NCBI RefSeq assembly: GCF_905147045.1
Contig: NC_065899.1
Location: 9,746,501-9,810,500, forward strand
DNA from: Nymphalis io
Taxonomy: Eukaryota > Arthropoda > Insecta > Lepidoptera > Nymphalidae
DNA: 64,000 nucleotides
Reading direction: 5' to 3'
Shown here piece after piece: positions 1 to 11,638 of this stretch (positions within the stretch are counted from its first letter, which is position 1; every line of letters begins with the position of its first letter). The notes below the pieces were generated by a model. That model did not search any database. It was not told the origin of the DNA and was given only the letters and a program-made list of their open reading frames with translations. A program made the translations under genes and the position numbers.

Positions 1-2292
1 GACAAAATGCAATATTGTAAGGACTGTATGAAATGTTTACACAAGTCAACAAAGCGCGAAATCCTGACAGTTTATCGGTTAAGATAAGAAGTTAAGTTTA
101 AAGGGTTCTGTAGAATATTTATTCTTTTATTAAATTGTATATATATTTTTTTAATTTTATGTAATTTATATTTGTGGATTTTGTAAAATTATTTCATTAT
201 TTATAATATTCTTAATGACAGTTCAGAAATCAAAAGCACTGAAAGTAAATTAAAATTCAGAAATATATGAGAAGGTTATTCTCTTTTAAAATTATCATAT
301 TTTATTTAAGAAATGGAAATGTATTTCTGAACCCCAACGGTATATTTTCAATACCAAAACTGTTGCAATGTTAAGAGCCACAGCTAAAAAAACATTCTTA
401 TAAATTTATACAATATTACACTTACTCATGGAAAATATATTACTTTTCTTATATTAAAGTATTTAAAGTTCAAAATCGAATGACAAAAGCAATAAGATAC
501 AATAGTATAAAGTTGGGGCATTCTATGTACCTAATCCTTTTTGTCAGTTTGAAATGCCTGTCAATGTTGCCAATTGTTTACAGCTCTTTGCCGAATAAAG
601 AGACCGTAAATGACATTCTTTTGTGAGTTTCTTTGGACAAAATAAACATCGTAAAATTTCGTTTGTCATACCTTTGTTTAGCCTAATGCCACACAAATGG
701 CCGGTATTATCGAAAGCTAAATAAATAACGGCTTAATTCATTTTATAAATAACTTTTAATAGAATGCATACGGAAATACTTTAAACTTGGACAATGTACA
801 ATTTTATATATTTTTGTTACAAATAACACGCACGACGAATACAGAAAATAGTTAGTCTGTATTTAAATCCTTGAATAAATATTATTAATATAAATTCTTA
901 ATATGTCAGAGTAATAAAATAATGAAAATAGCTAAATCGATTTATTTTTACTATAAAAATAGGCTTAATTAAAAAACGTATAAAATTCTAAACGAAAATG
1001 TTTACATTAGAAATTGAACGAATTTATGGAAATATTCCTTTGCTGTTAATACTCAAAAATCGTATTGGAATTAATCAAGGAATAAAAATATTTTCAATTA
1101 AATACTTTTTGTGCGTTGTTTTTATTACGAGTAGCTTTACTTGTATTTTAATTAACAAAATGTAAGCAAATCGACTTAAGAGATTACAAATGTATATATT
1201 TCGACTTGCAATACAATAATTTGGAAACATAGTGTTGATCTTATGCTGATCTTGGGCAATGGTACTTTTCAATAATTCCAACTAGGCATCGAGGTTGAAC
1301 TGTGTTTTTTTTTAACTAACGTCAACGTTTTTTTAACACTTTACACTGACAAAAATATGATTTCAGTTTTATTTTTAACTTTGATTTGAATTATTATACA
1401 ATTATCTTATACAGCATAGATACACAACAACATATTCAGCTTCGAAATTTACATGAGACCTTTTCTTTGTTAAATAAAATACCTAATTTATATTTTCGAA
1501 CTAAATGATCTAACTTATGACTTCAAAAATATATTTTTTTAGAAAGAAAGTTGAAAGTACTAAGTATAGAACTACATAGTATTTTGTTTAATTATAATTA
1601 AAATTAAACAAAAATACAAATGACGTATTCGAAATTAAAATCGTAATAAACACGTCTCATAAAAACACAATTAGAGGCGAACATAAATAAACAGGTAAGA
1701 AAAAACGGATGTATATTCTGTCTCAACCCCCAGGCATTCTAGACGGTAGGAATGAGTAACGACCGTAATCTGCTTGTGGCGAGCCTTAAACGAAGGGTTG
1801 GCTCCTACATGTTATAACTCTTATATTTATTACGATCGACTCTTATAAATTCCTGTGAGAAATAATAATCATAGTCTCCAATATTTTAATCATTTTAATA
1901 TATTTATTTATTAAAGGTTTGCTAGTGGATGTTACATACATAATATCTTAATAAATTGTGTGCTAAAACTATGAATATTTTATGTACACCCATTTGAAAG
2001 CAAACACTGCATGCATAGTGTTCTTGCGTCGATTACAGTTTTATAAAAGTATTAAAGTGCTTGACTAATAAGTGACAATAACAAAAAGATAAAAAAATAA
2101 ATAATTTAAAAATTAAATGTCACAAAGATAAGATACTGTGGTATTAAAAATAGATACATCAATATGTATTTTTAATTCTTTTTTTAACCAATGTTAAAAA
2201 AACAAAAAATTTAAAAAAAAAAACAAAGAGAACGGATATAATAAAAACGTCCTAGATGCTACATTAGAAAATAATACAAGTTTACATTTATA
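1..2292. other. AT-rich intergenic DNA, no gene seen
   Basis: No open frame here has protein-like composition or a recognisable domain; the longest frames are short and rich in Ile, Lys, Asn and Tyr, as expected from AT-rich non-coding DNA. A slightly more GC-balanced patch at about 1,715-1,830 may be an old repeat fragment, but I could not link it to another copy in the window. Confidence 0.6.
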
Positions 2293-2610
2293 TTAAACAT
2301 TATTGTAACAATCTTTAACAACTTTACGAAAAGTGCTAGGTGAGTCCGTACTGATATCCAGCAATCCAGTAAGCCCATTGTATAGCTTACATATTCGTGG
2401 TATTAGTGAATTTTGTGCAAAAACAGTTCTGCAGAGAGGTGGTACTAAGAGCGTAATAGGTTTTCGAGAATATCTATAGGGCACTCTGAACTTTATTTTA
2501 GACAGTAAGTTTGGGCAGTCTATTTCATTTCGAAGTAGTTCGCAGAGAAACATAAGGCCTAATAGGTCTCTTCTTTGTTCTAGACCACTAATTATATAAT
2601 AAATTAAAAT
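2293..2610 (-). mobile_element. Non-LTR retrotransposon remnant, C-terminal end of reverse-transcriptase ORF
   Basis: On the minus strand this reads as the extreme C-terminus of a LINE ORF2. The frame runs through LEQRRDLLGLMF, then an NEIDCPNLLSKI segment, and stops at 2,293. The same layout (E-Q-R-R/R-E-Q-R-D, a hydrophobic MFL, N-x-I-D-x-P-x-LLS-x-I, a late NSxIxR) is seen in the larger LINE fragment at 43.2-44.3 kb, so both come from related CR1/Jockey-group elements. There is no catalytic domain, no endonuclease and no clear tail, so this is a dead 5'-truncated copy. The first in-frame Met lies at 2,553, but the homology continues upstream of it, so that Met is not a start. Exact clade is uncertain. 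Confidence 0.7.
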
Positions 2611-3752
2611 TATTATTTATAATTATTAGAGTGAATACGAATATTAGTTAACAATATAGGCGAACTCATTATATAATTTTTAATGAATTATCATCAGACC
2701 AATAACTTAAATATAAAATAACTTATTGCACCCCCAATGCACTACAAACAATCAAAGTTGTTCCATCGTATGTGCCTGTCACAATTGATTACCCTTCAAG
2801 CTCAAACCAGCTGTAAATAGTATCGAATATTTGCGGTATAATATTCGATAACTTGGCCAGAACTCAATACCACTGTGATTCCTATCCAAATATTACTTGA
2901 AAACTGTCAAAACATGTTTATCATATTTGTAATATTAAGGATAATTCAATGGAATACTTAATAAAGCTGGAAAACTTCTAAATTTGAACAAATAAAATGA
3001 TATCCTCAAATTACAAGCGGTCGAATATGTTTTTAGCGTTGGCAAAATTATCCAATTGCGACATCAAACAACATTCACGGTCAGCAAAACATTAGACGAT
3101 AATTTGTTAGAAAAGGCAGTGATTAATATCATCTCGTTATTCCAATCAAGTTAATGTTACCCGGAACGTAGACGATAAATAAGACCCTCGTGACATTTAT
3201 CATTTTCAAAGATTTCAATATGATTCAGTGGTTTCATCTGTATATATGAATGAAACTATAATTTAGTTAACGAAGTTGGAATCTTCTTTTTTTAATTTGT
3301 TAACATTACTATTTTTATGTAAGTAATATTGTCATTGGTTGCCTTTATACTATTAATTTATAACTGGCCCAGCTTTTAAAAAAAAACAGACTTACGTCGA
3401 TTACCTACCATTCCTTGTGCTTGAAGCGCTTACATGCTCGATTGATTATTTAAAAAAAAACCCTTTGACAGCTCTTTCGACACCTATAAGATGAGATGGA
3501 CTATATAATTCTACTTTCTCAGAACTATACGGCGTAATAAATGAAGTCTAATAATAATAATTTAAATAAACCATATATACAAGTCGATAAGCATTTGTTA
3601 GAAGTTCTTATTGTCAGTGCTTAGGATGTGTGACCGCTGCTCTGAATGCTACTGTGTCGCAAAAGCTGATTGATAGAACTGGTAGATGCCCATTTGTTTA
3701 CCTAAAGATTATCGTATACCTGATCGTTTGCCTAATAGTTTAAATCTTGATG

Positions 3753-3755
<3 letters not shown>
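2611..3755. other. AT-rich intergenic DNA, nothing recognised
   Basis: No coding frame, tRNA-like sequence or repeat copy recognised between the LINE remnant and the (AT)n microsatellite. Confidence 0.55.

Positions 3756-3827
<72 letters not shown>
3756..3827. repeat. (AT)n microsatellite
   Basis: About 70 bases of uninterrupted alternating A and T, roughly 36 dinucleotide units. It is the longest simple repeat in the window and is self-complementary, so length polymorphism and cruciform formation are plausible. Confidence 0.97.
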
Positions 3828-3829
<2 letters not shown>

Positions 3830-4295
3830 GCATTTAAAACTCCAATATTTAACTAGAATGTCTTGTCTTCATATTCAAATTAGGAACTCATGAATTTGCC
3901 CAAGAAATGAAACGTATACATAGTTCATATGTTATAAAATTTTCCTATTCAACTCGGTATTAAATTTGTTTGAAGTAAGAAGTACTTGAAAGTAATACAC
4001 TTTAAATTTATGAGATATCGAATTTGCGACTCACATATTTATACCTTTGGATTGTTAAACCTTAAATATTATTTGATTTGATTCGTTGATCCCTTATGAA
4101 ATTGTAAATTAGATAATTATATGTACAAATATATTAATTTGCACATCTGCTAATGTTATCACTTTCTTTAAGAACTTTTTATGACTACAAAGTTTTGTTC
4201 TTATTAATGTCAATTTGATAATATGATAACTGATATGATAACTAGCCTAATAACTACAATAAGTTCGTTTTATAAAATAAGAAAGAAGTCGGTCA

Positions 4296-4470
4296 GATGC
4301 GCCTCCTGATATTAATTGGTCACCATCGCCCTTCCTTCCTTACATTGTGAATGCGCCACTAACCTTGCGAAGTAAGAAGTAATGTCATTTTTGCTTGTAT
4401 ACTGGCTCACTTTCAAACCAGAATCCAACGATACTCAGTATTGCTGTTTGGCGGTTGATGATTTATCTGA
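4296..4470 (-). repeat. Dispersed repeat family A, partial copy
   Basis: Degenerate copy of the commonest dispersed repeat in the window. Strand is given so that the A-rich end of the family is 3'. Shared blocks on the plus strand are TTGGTCACCATCGCCC, AATGCGCCACTAACCTTGCG and TTGCTGTTTGGCGGTTGATG. Both family ends are missing and there are many substitutions, so this is an old insertion. Confidence 0.8.
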
Positions 4471-7400
4471 TTGTCTTGATTAAGAAAGAAAAATATCATA
4501 TAAATAGATTTATACAATTAAAAAAAATCATTGCAACTTTTGTTTTTTTTTTATTTTTATAACATTTATTATTAAATGTGTTTATATACAAAATTGTAAC
4601 AAATTTTTTTAAAAAATCACTTCATTAAATATTACGCCTGGCTTGCCTCGTGACGTCAGAAACGCTAAAAGTAGTACTCTGTAAGCACCAAAAGCACTCT
4701 AAGTATATTAGAAACAGTAATGAATTTTCTCACTTTTTCAAATAATTCTTACTGTACGTTGTCTAAATTATTGAAACTAAACCGCTTTATAGTGTCCTAT
4801 AAACCTTAAACATATTTTGATCTTTTGATCAAAAATCTCTAAGTAATCTAAAATGGTTTAGCATCTGTTTTAATAAAGCCAATAGGCAAAGCTCCTTTAA
4901 ATCAAAGTTGATGACACCAATAAATTCTCGTTCTAATTATTTTAAAGCGGTATCCCGACCTATAAAATAACAAGCCTAAGGGTGTTCAGAAATTGAGATG
5001 TTTTAAATCAATTAAATTCTAAATTAACTTGTTTGAATCGAGGTGAATATTTCGAAGTACTCACTATATTCAATTTCAAATAAATCATCAATAAATAATA
5101 ATTTCGATGGAATCAATTTGTATTTCCCTTCCAGGACACGAATATAATATTTAGTTCGAAGATTTGCGTAATAAATATTACTTAAAAAAATATTATGTAA
5201 TCATATTTAAGCCAATATAAAAAATATATTTTTGGAACCTTTATAAAAATAATTTGCTCATCATTTTACCAGAAGAGGAAATGAATTGTCGTCTGCTTAT
5301 TTTTTAATTAAAATTAGATTCCCTGAAATAGCCGTCTCCGTAATCCGTAATATTTCATAAAAGATGGAAATTTTAGTGGCGCCATATTGTGAGGAAAGGC
5401 GTTCATTTCAGCTATATTTTGCATCCCTAAGTGGATATATTTTAGGAACAATTCGACCCACTTTTTATACTTTTTACGGCTACCGTTTCAATTTCGAACA
5501 CCTTGAGCCTTAATTATGAAAGGAACCTTTAAGTGAGTAAGGAATATTTTCTTCTTCATAATCCCTCTCTTCATATTGAACCTCATTTACCGATGGGCGA
5601 GTTTTATTTGCACCGAATTGTGAATATTTCAATCGTGGGATTTGAGTAAATATTTGTTTGCTCTCCATCCAGCAATTTGTAAACATTGGTAATATTTAGG
5701 CGGCTGGATGACTTCAAATTCGAAACACGCCAACGCATCAGGAACCCAATCACTTAGTAGGCCATATCGGCTCTCTCGTAGTGAGTAAATTAACATATTT
5801 TCCCTTATCGAGGAATATGGCCCGACCCGGGGTTTATCAAGGATGTTTTAACCGAAAATATACAACAAGGGCGAATGCTGCTCAATGTTACGTTTTGAAC
5901 AAATGCGGCTCCGCCTACGGGAAACAAGATTACGGCGTGTTTGTACATAAATCTTAGGAGACAATAACGTATCTTCATTTTGGGGCTAGCAACAAACAAA
6001 TGTACCGTGCCGTGCCCCCTCAAATGTCTTTAGCTAACAATCTCGAATATTCTCCGAGTGAGAGCTATAATTTATTCTTAGCGACTACATTATATATCAG
6101 TCTTCTCGGATATTTATACGAAGGGGTATGTTGTATGTATACTAGTTTTGGTAACATCTTCTAAATAATTCATGTTAAATTCGTGCATTTCACTTTTTCA
6201 TAGCATTTTAAATTTTACTTTAAAAACACCAAATTGTAAAACTTAAATAAATATGAAGTACTCTGAGACGTATTAGTATTTTTATCTAATCTAAATAAGG
6301 TGAGCCCTCCTCACAGCTTTTTGATTTATAAGTACAATGTCGCTAGATAAGAATTGTTTATCTTTGAACAATGTGTTACTGATTTATAACACATTCTACT
6401 GTTTACACTTTGGAGAGCTACGTCGATAAAAAACCCTAATTTAATATTGAATTATTTGATTTAAATTTTAAATAAATTCGTGTAAAGTAAAAAATTATTG
6501 GAATGCTATAACATTAATGTACCTAAATAATATATTATATGCATAAATCGCCCTTTTAATCTATTTAAAGTTGAAAAAATAAGTATTTTTTACAAAACAA
6601 ATAAATAAGTCAACTAACAATCGTCACAATATCTGGCTTCACTGAATAAATAATCCAAGAGCTTACTTTTTCTGAGATCGCTGCGATCTAACATGTTTGT
6701 AGTTTGAAATTATTATTTTTGTTTGAAATTAAAAAAAATACATTCAACTTGTTTGAATTTATTTTTTACATTATTTTTTTTTTACATTTTACATACAAAT
6801 ATCTGATAGATCAGATATCAGATATCTGCTAAATGTTGGCGCTGAATAACCTCATATTTCCTTACAATATAAACTCAAAGTCAGAAAATACGATATTTTT
6901 AATAATGAATAAATACAAAGTTATTGAAATTATATTTCAAATAAATATTCATTTTTAATTCCAGGCAGCAAATTTTAAAGCTTCACAACGACCCTCAAAC
7001 AATATTCGATGCAATGGCAGTTCTAGTAGCCACTTGTGTTCTTTAGATATTCAAAAAGTACGGTATCTTTTATATCAAAAGAAATATAAAAAAATATATT
7101 CTGTATAAAGAATATATAATTTTCTTTTAATTTTATATTTATATTATAATGTCAGAGATATATACATTTGATTCAAGAAAATGGTAAACTTAAATAAAAC
7201 ATTAATAAAACATTCTTTAACTTTGTAGATTATGACGTCTTTATATTTATTTATTCTAATAATTATATAGTAATTACATATGAAATAAGACTTTCTTCTG
7301 TTTTGTTAACACTTTAACATTAAACTTAGTAATTAACAGCAAAATCATATTTTAATCGTGGTTATTTATTTCATTTTACACACGCAAGTGTGTCGAAGAG

Positions 7401-7821
7401 TTTTACTTCATAGGCTCATGGATACATACAATTTTGTATGTAGTTGTGTCTGATGCCGGCCAACTTAAATTACGCGTAAGGTATACCCTCACAAGAACAA
7501 ATTTACATTGTTTTTCTGTTTAAATTATCATAATCACTATTATTCTCTATCACATGGGATATTTTATGTGTATCTCAAAAATTTTCAAAGACATTTGTGT
7601 TTGTGTTGCATCAAGTTTTTTTCTTCACTACATTAATAAATAAAAGATATACATATTATAAACACTCAAGGATAATTTATTAAGCACACAGTGAATTATG
7701 GTATAAAACACAGAGATAATTCGCAGAATTTAAAGCCTCCTAGATTCCTATTAATTTTTATTTTGTCCTTTTTAATATCTAATAGCGAATTCATTACTTA
7801 TTATATCATTTTTATAATAAG
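4471..7821. other. Intergenic DNA with a GC-balanced patch at about 5.3-6.1 kb
   Basis: No gene seen. Between about 5,330 and 6,060 the composition is less AT-biased than its surroundings and long A/T runs are absent. This is how conserved non-coding or enhancer DNA often looks in insect genomes, but no orthologous sequence was available to test it. A cluster of short palindromic words (ATCTGAT/ATCAGAT) lies at about 6,800-6,830. Confidence 0.45.
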
Positions 7822-7889
7822 AAGAACAAGGAGTATTCAAAGCTGACTGCCAACCTTCGCTAGTCAGAGTGGCACTCGAAGAAGAAGAA
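7822..7889 (+). repeat. Dispersed repeat family E, 3' end fragment
   Basis: Contains GACTGCCAACCTTCGCTAGT followed by GGCACTCGAAGAAGAAGAA. The same sequence lies inverted at 24,664-24,740. The GAAGAAGAA end looks like the simple-repeat tail of a retroposon. Only the last 70 or so bases are recognisable; the parent family is not identified. Confidence 0.7.
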
Positions 7890-10800
7890 TTCATAATAAT
7901 ACGACCACACGTAACTATATTCGTTTAATTGATTCCAGTTAACAAATGAATATCAGTTCTTTGAAATGTTTTTCATATTTACTAACAAAATGAAAATGTC
8001 ATTAAAATATTCCATAATTTATAAAAAAATCACATCATAATCACATCCCCAACAACCCTTAAACAATATCCGATGAAACTGCAACTCGAAGCCACTTGAA
8101 TTCGTTAAGATCGATTCAGAACGGTAGCAATTACTGATAAAAATACGACCTAGATACCTATTTATTGGTTTCGGTAGCTTTAGATCGGATATATAATAAT
8201 TAATGTATTGGGTTCACATAAATGCTAATAATTATATTATTTATAATTTAGTTTACAATTAAAATTTATACGAGCTTTAGTTAAATTATAAACTATTTAT
8301 GAAAAAAGAAAATTACGTGACTTTTTTAAGACTAATAGTTAAACAAAAAAAAAAGTTCAGTATATTATAGTTTCGAAATGATTGTTTTTTTTTCTTAATT
8401 GAAAATCGTTACAAAAAAATGTTGTTGACAAAATACGTCTAATTAAAAGCAATAAATAAATATTGAAGCGCCGAGACACCCGATTGACAACAAAAAAACG
8501 ACAATTTGAAATATATCGGGATTCCTCAAAGAGCCCTTAAATCGTAGGCCTCTTTGAATTTACGTGATCACAAATTGGACTTTTTAATGTCTTTATAAGT
8601 GCTGTCTGACATGAAGTTAATGAAACGGCATGTTTTATTGATCTACCTGCGAGGTGACACGAATTCAGTCGCTTCTAACCCAGCATTATGTTTTTCTTCA
8701 AATTATTTTCTATCTCTGTCTAGCCTGTGGAATTTCAACCAAAAAAAGGAGACAACAATCGTCTAAAGCCGAGCATTAGAATAGAACATTTCATTTAAAA
8801 GACGAAAGCCGTCATTTGATAAGCCGATGATTTATTTTTTTGCTTAAGCCATTAGGATACGAGGAATTTCATACGTACCTTATACTATGTTCTTCAAATT
8901 AAATACCTTAGCGATGTAAAAGCCTGTCTTGATCCCTTAGGCTTATTAGCCTTAGTAATAGAAGCTAATAATTATGTGTAGTTAGTTAGATAATTATACA
9001 GTTACTCTTACCAAAATTTTCTAAAAAACTGTGCCGTTTTTGCAGACTTCTTATCAAAATTCTTGTATCGGGTGTTAAGGTGTACTAAAATTAGCGTTTT
9101 TTACAAATTAAACAACAACAAATTTTATCTCATGAAATACTGATAACAATAATTAAATTTTATAAGGACATCAAATCATAAAAAAATAGCATATATAAAA
9201 ACTAATAAATGTATTCTTCTAGATTTTAGAACCTAAATTAAAGTGCACTAGTACTAAACTCCTTTGCGATATTTTATATTAAAAAAGTTTTTATTTATGT
9301 AAATTGTTAGTTAATAATTATTAAATAATTATTAAATAAATTTGGATTTGAATAAATTATAAGATAATTTTATTTTATTTATGTTCTAGTCGTGTACATT
9401 TTTAACATTATGCATTAAAAATTAAGGAAACAATTACATTTACATGCTTCCCTTTTACTTGGTATAATTTGCCATCTGTTCCTTAAACTGGTACACCAGT
9501 TAAGTTCAACGTAAATTATTATGCAAAATATAAAAGCTATAGTGCCAAGTTTATAAAATTTTCAATACTGAATGGCATTTGAGAATAAATTTATTCAAAT
9601 ACTTACATCCCTTGTGACATTGTTGAATTGTACTCAAGTAAAAGTCATACATAGAATTCAAAACTTATAACAATATAGTTACTTCCTACGCCATTCTTAT
9701 GGAACTGTTTTACAAATAGACGTATTCTCAAACTTTTGCATTTGAAATATAACTTACTTCTTCCAACACATTTATTTTATGACGTTATAATATTTCTATA
9801 ACGTAACATGATTTATTTCGGATCAACAAGCTGTCGTCGCCCGCATTGAAGACAATTGGTGCAATCATCGGCAATGATATTTTGGGGTGGGTAACGGGAT
9901 AATTGCATTGTCGCAACTGAATTATAGTAATAGTTGCTATTCAATGATAAAATTTATGGTAAACCTGCGGGTAAAAGCCGCTGCGATAAATAAATAACAT
10001 TTCACATCGGAATTTTTATATTTTAAACTGAATGAACTAAACTGGTATAAAAAAATTATTGCATATTTTAGCTTATCAAATTAAAACATGTGTGTAGTAA
10101 TTAAAACAAATATAATATATTAACGATGAACTTTAAAGCGGCTATCTCATCTTATCGACAGATTTATAACGAGATTAAAGATATCATAGAATCCTATTCA
10201 ATACGCGAGTGTTACAAAACTTTATCAGTTACTTACGATGCAGGGTAGATACCATGAACATAGTGCTCTGAATACGTCCTCCCTAATGAGATGCTACGAA
10301 TAAAGCTCCTTAAGTAATGGGAGCCGGAGCGAACCACGATAAATATGATCAAACAAAACGTGCAATGGAGGAAGCAGTACATTGCATAGATAAACGACCG
10401 CCTCGCTCTCATAAACATGGGGAAGCCGGAGTTCTCAAGGCACGAAATTGACTCGAACGTTAGCGTGCTTAAACAACGTTAGCTTGATAATTGGCAAGCC
10501 GTTGTATCACCGACTACACGCTGTCACTAAGCCTTGAACCGGCGTCTTTGTTTTGAGACAATAAACATACTTTGTTACTGGAGAGGTCTTTGCAAAGTCG
10601 AGAGCCAGAGATGCTCGGTATGGAGCAGACATCGAGTGCTTGCGTCTATTAATAAAGTGTCTTTTGTTTTGAATAAGTTCACGGCTAAGGTTAAGGCAAC
10701 TGAGGTGCAAATACCACACGCTTCCTAATGTCACAATCTCACAATCTCAGTCACGATATTGATCAAGATTTCGGTGCGTTGAATTTGCATTGTTTTTGAA

Positions 10801-11604
10801 ATACGCCGTTGGTATTTGTGGTCTTAAGTATAAAACTTTTGCGTGTCCTTAAAAATATAGAATTACCTATAACCATCCGTAAGAACACGTATATTACGCA
10901 AGTAAATAAGTGTGGAATAAAATCTTTATCTAAGATATTAAATTTTTTAAATCTGCTAGCGATCCAGTTTATAAAAAGTTGTTGAGTATAGCGTGATACG
11001 GCATAATAAAAGCAAGAAGTTCAAAATTATTTATAGTTAAAGGAAAACCTGAGATCGTACATAAATGTCTTAGTAATATGCGCGTAATAAAATAGTTTAG
11101 GAAACCTTTATAAAGTAAGTGCAAGTTAATATCGCTACGGGCGTGTTACGGTGGCCATTATCTAACTAACATTTAATGCCCGAGGTTGGATTGGAAACTT
11201 AAGCCGGATTAAACGTTAGCAGCGAAAGTTTATCTAGAGCAAAAAAAAATATAATATTATTTTTCAGTGAAAATATATATTATAATACTTCCCATTTGAA
11301 TATTTGTAGAAAAATATATTCTAAATATTGTTTAATATTGCGTTTTTTTTCTCTACACGTTTTGTATGATAGAGTCCAAATAAACTTGCTGGGTGTATAC
11401 AATTCATGCTCCAAGGCGTACTATAATGTATAAAGTACTAAATTCAAAAATTCGTCTATGTATATATAATAAGCTTGAATAGCTCAATGGTAAGGGTTAC
11501 TTAACGATGTCAATGTCACACGTTTAATTTTGATCCGTTAACACAGTCCGTTAAGCCGTTATCACTAAGTTTGATAAACAAAAAATTCCACGCAAAATGG
11601 GCAG

Positions 11605-11638
11605 CATATATTATGTACATACATATATTATGTACATA
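11605..11638. repeat. Two tandem copies of a 17-bp unit
   Basis: The unit CATATATTATGTACATA is repeated exactly twice, head to tail. It is probably a replication-slippage product; no function is suggested. Confidence 0.9.
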
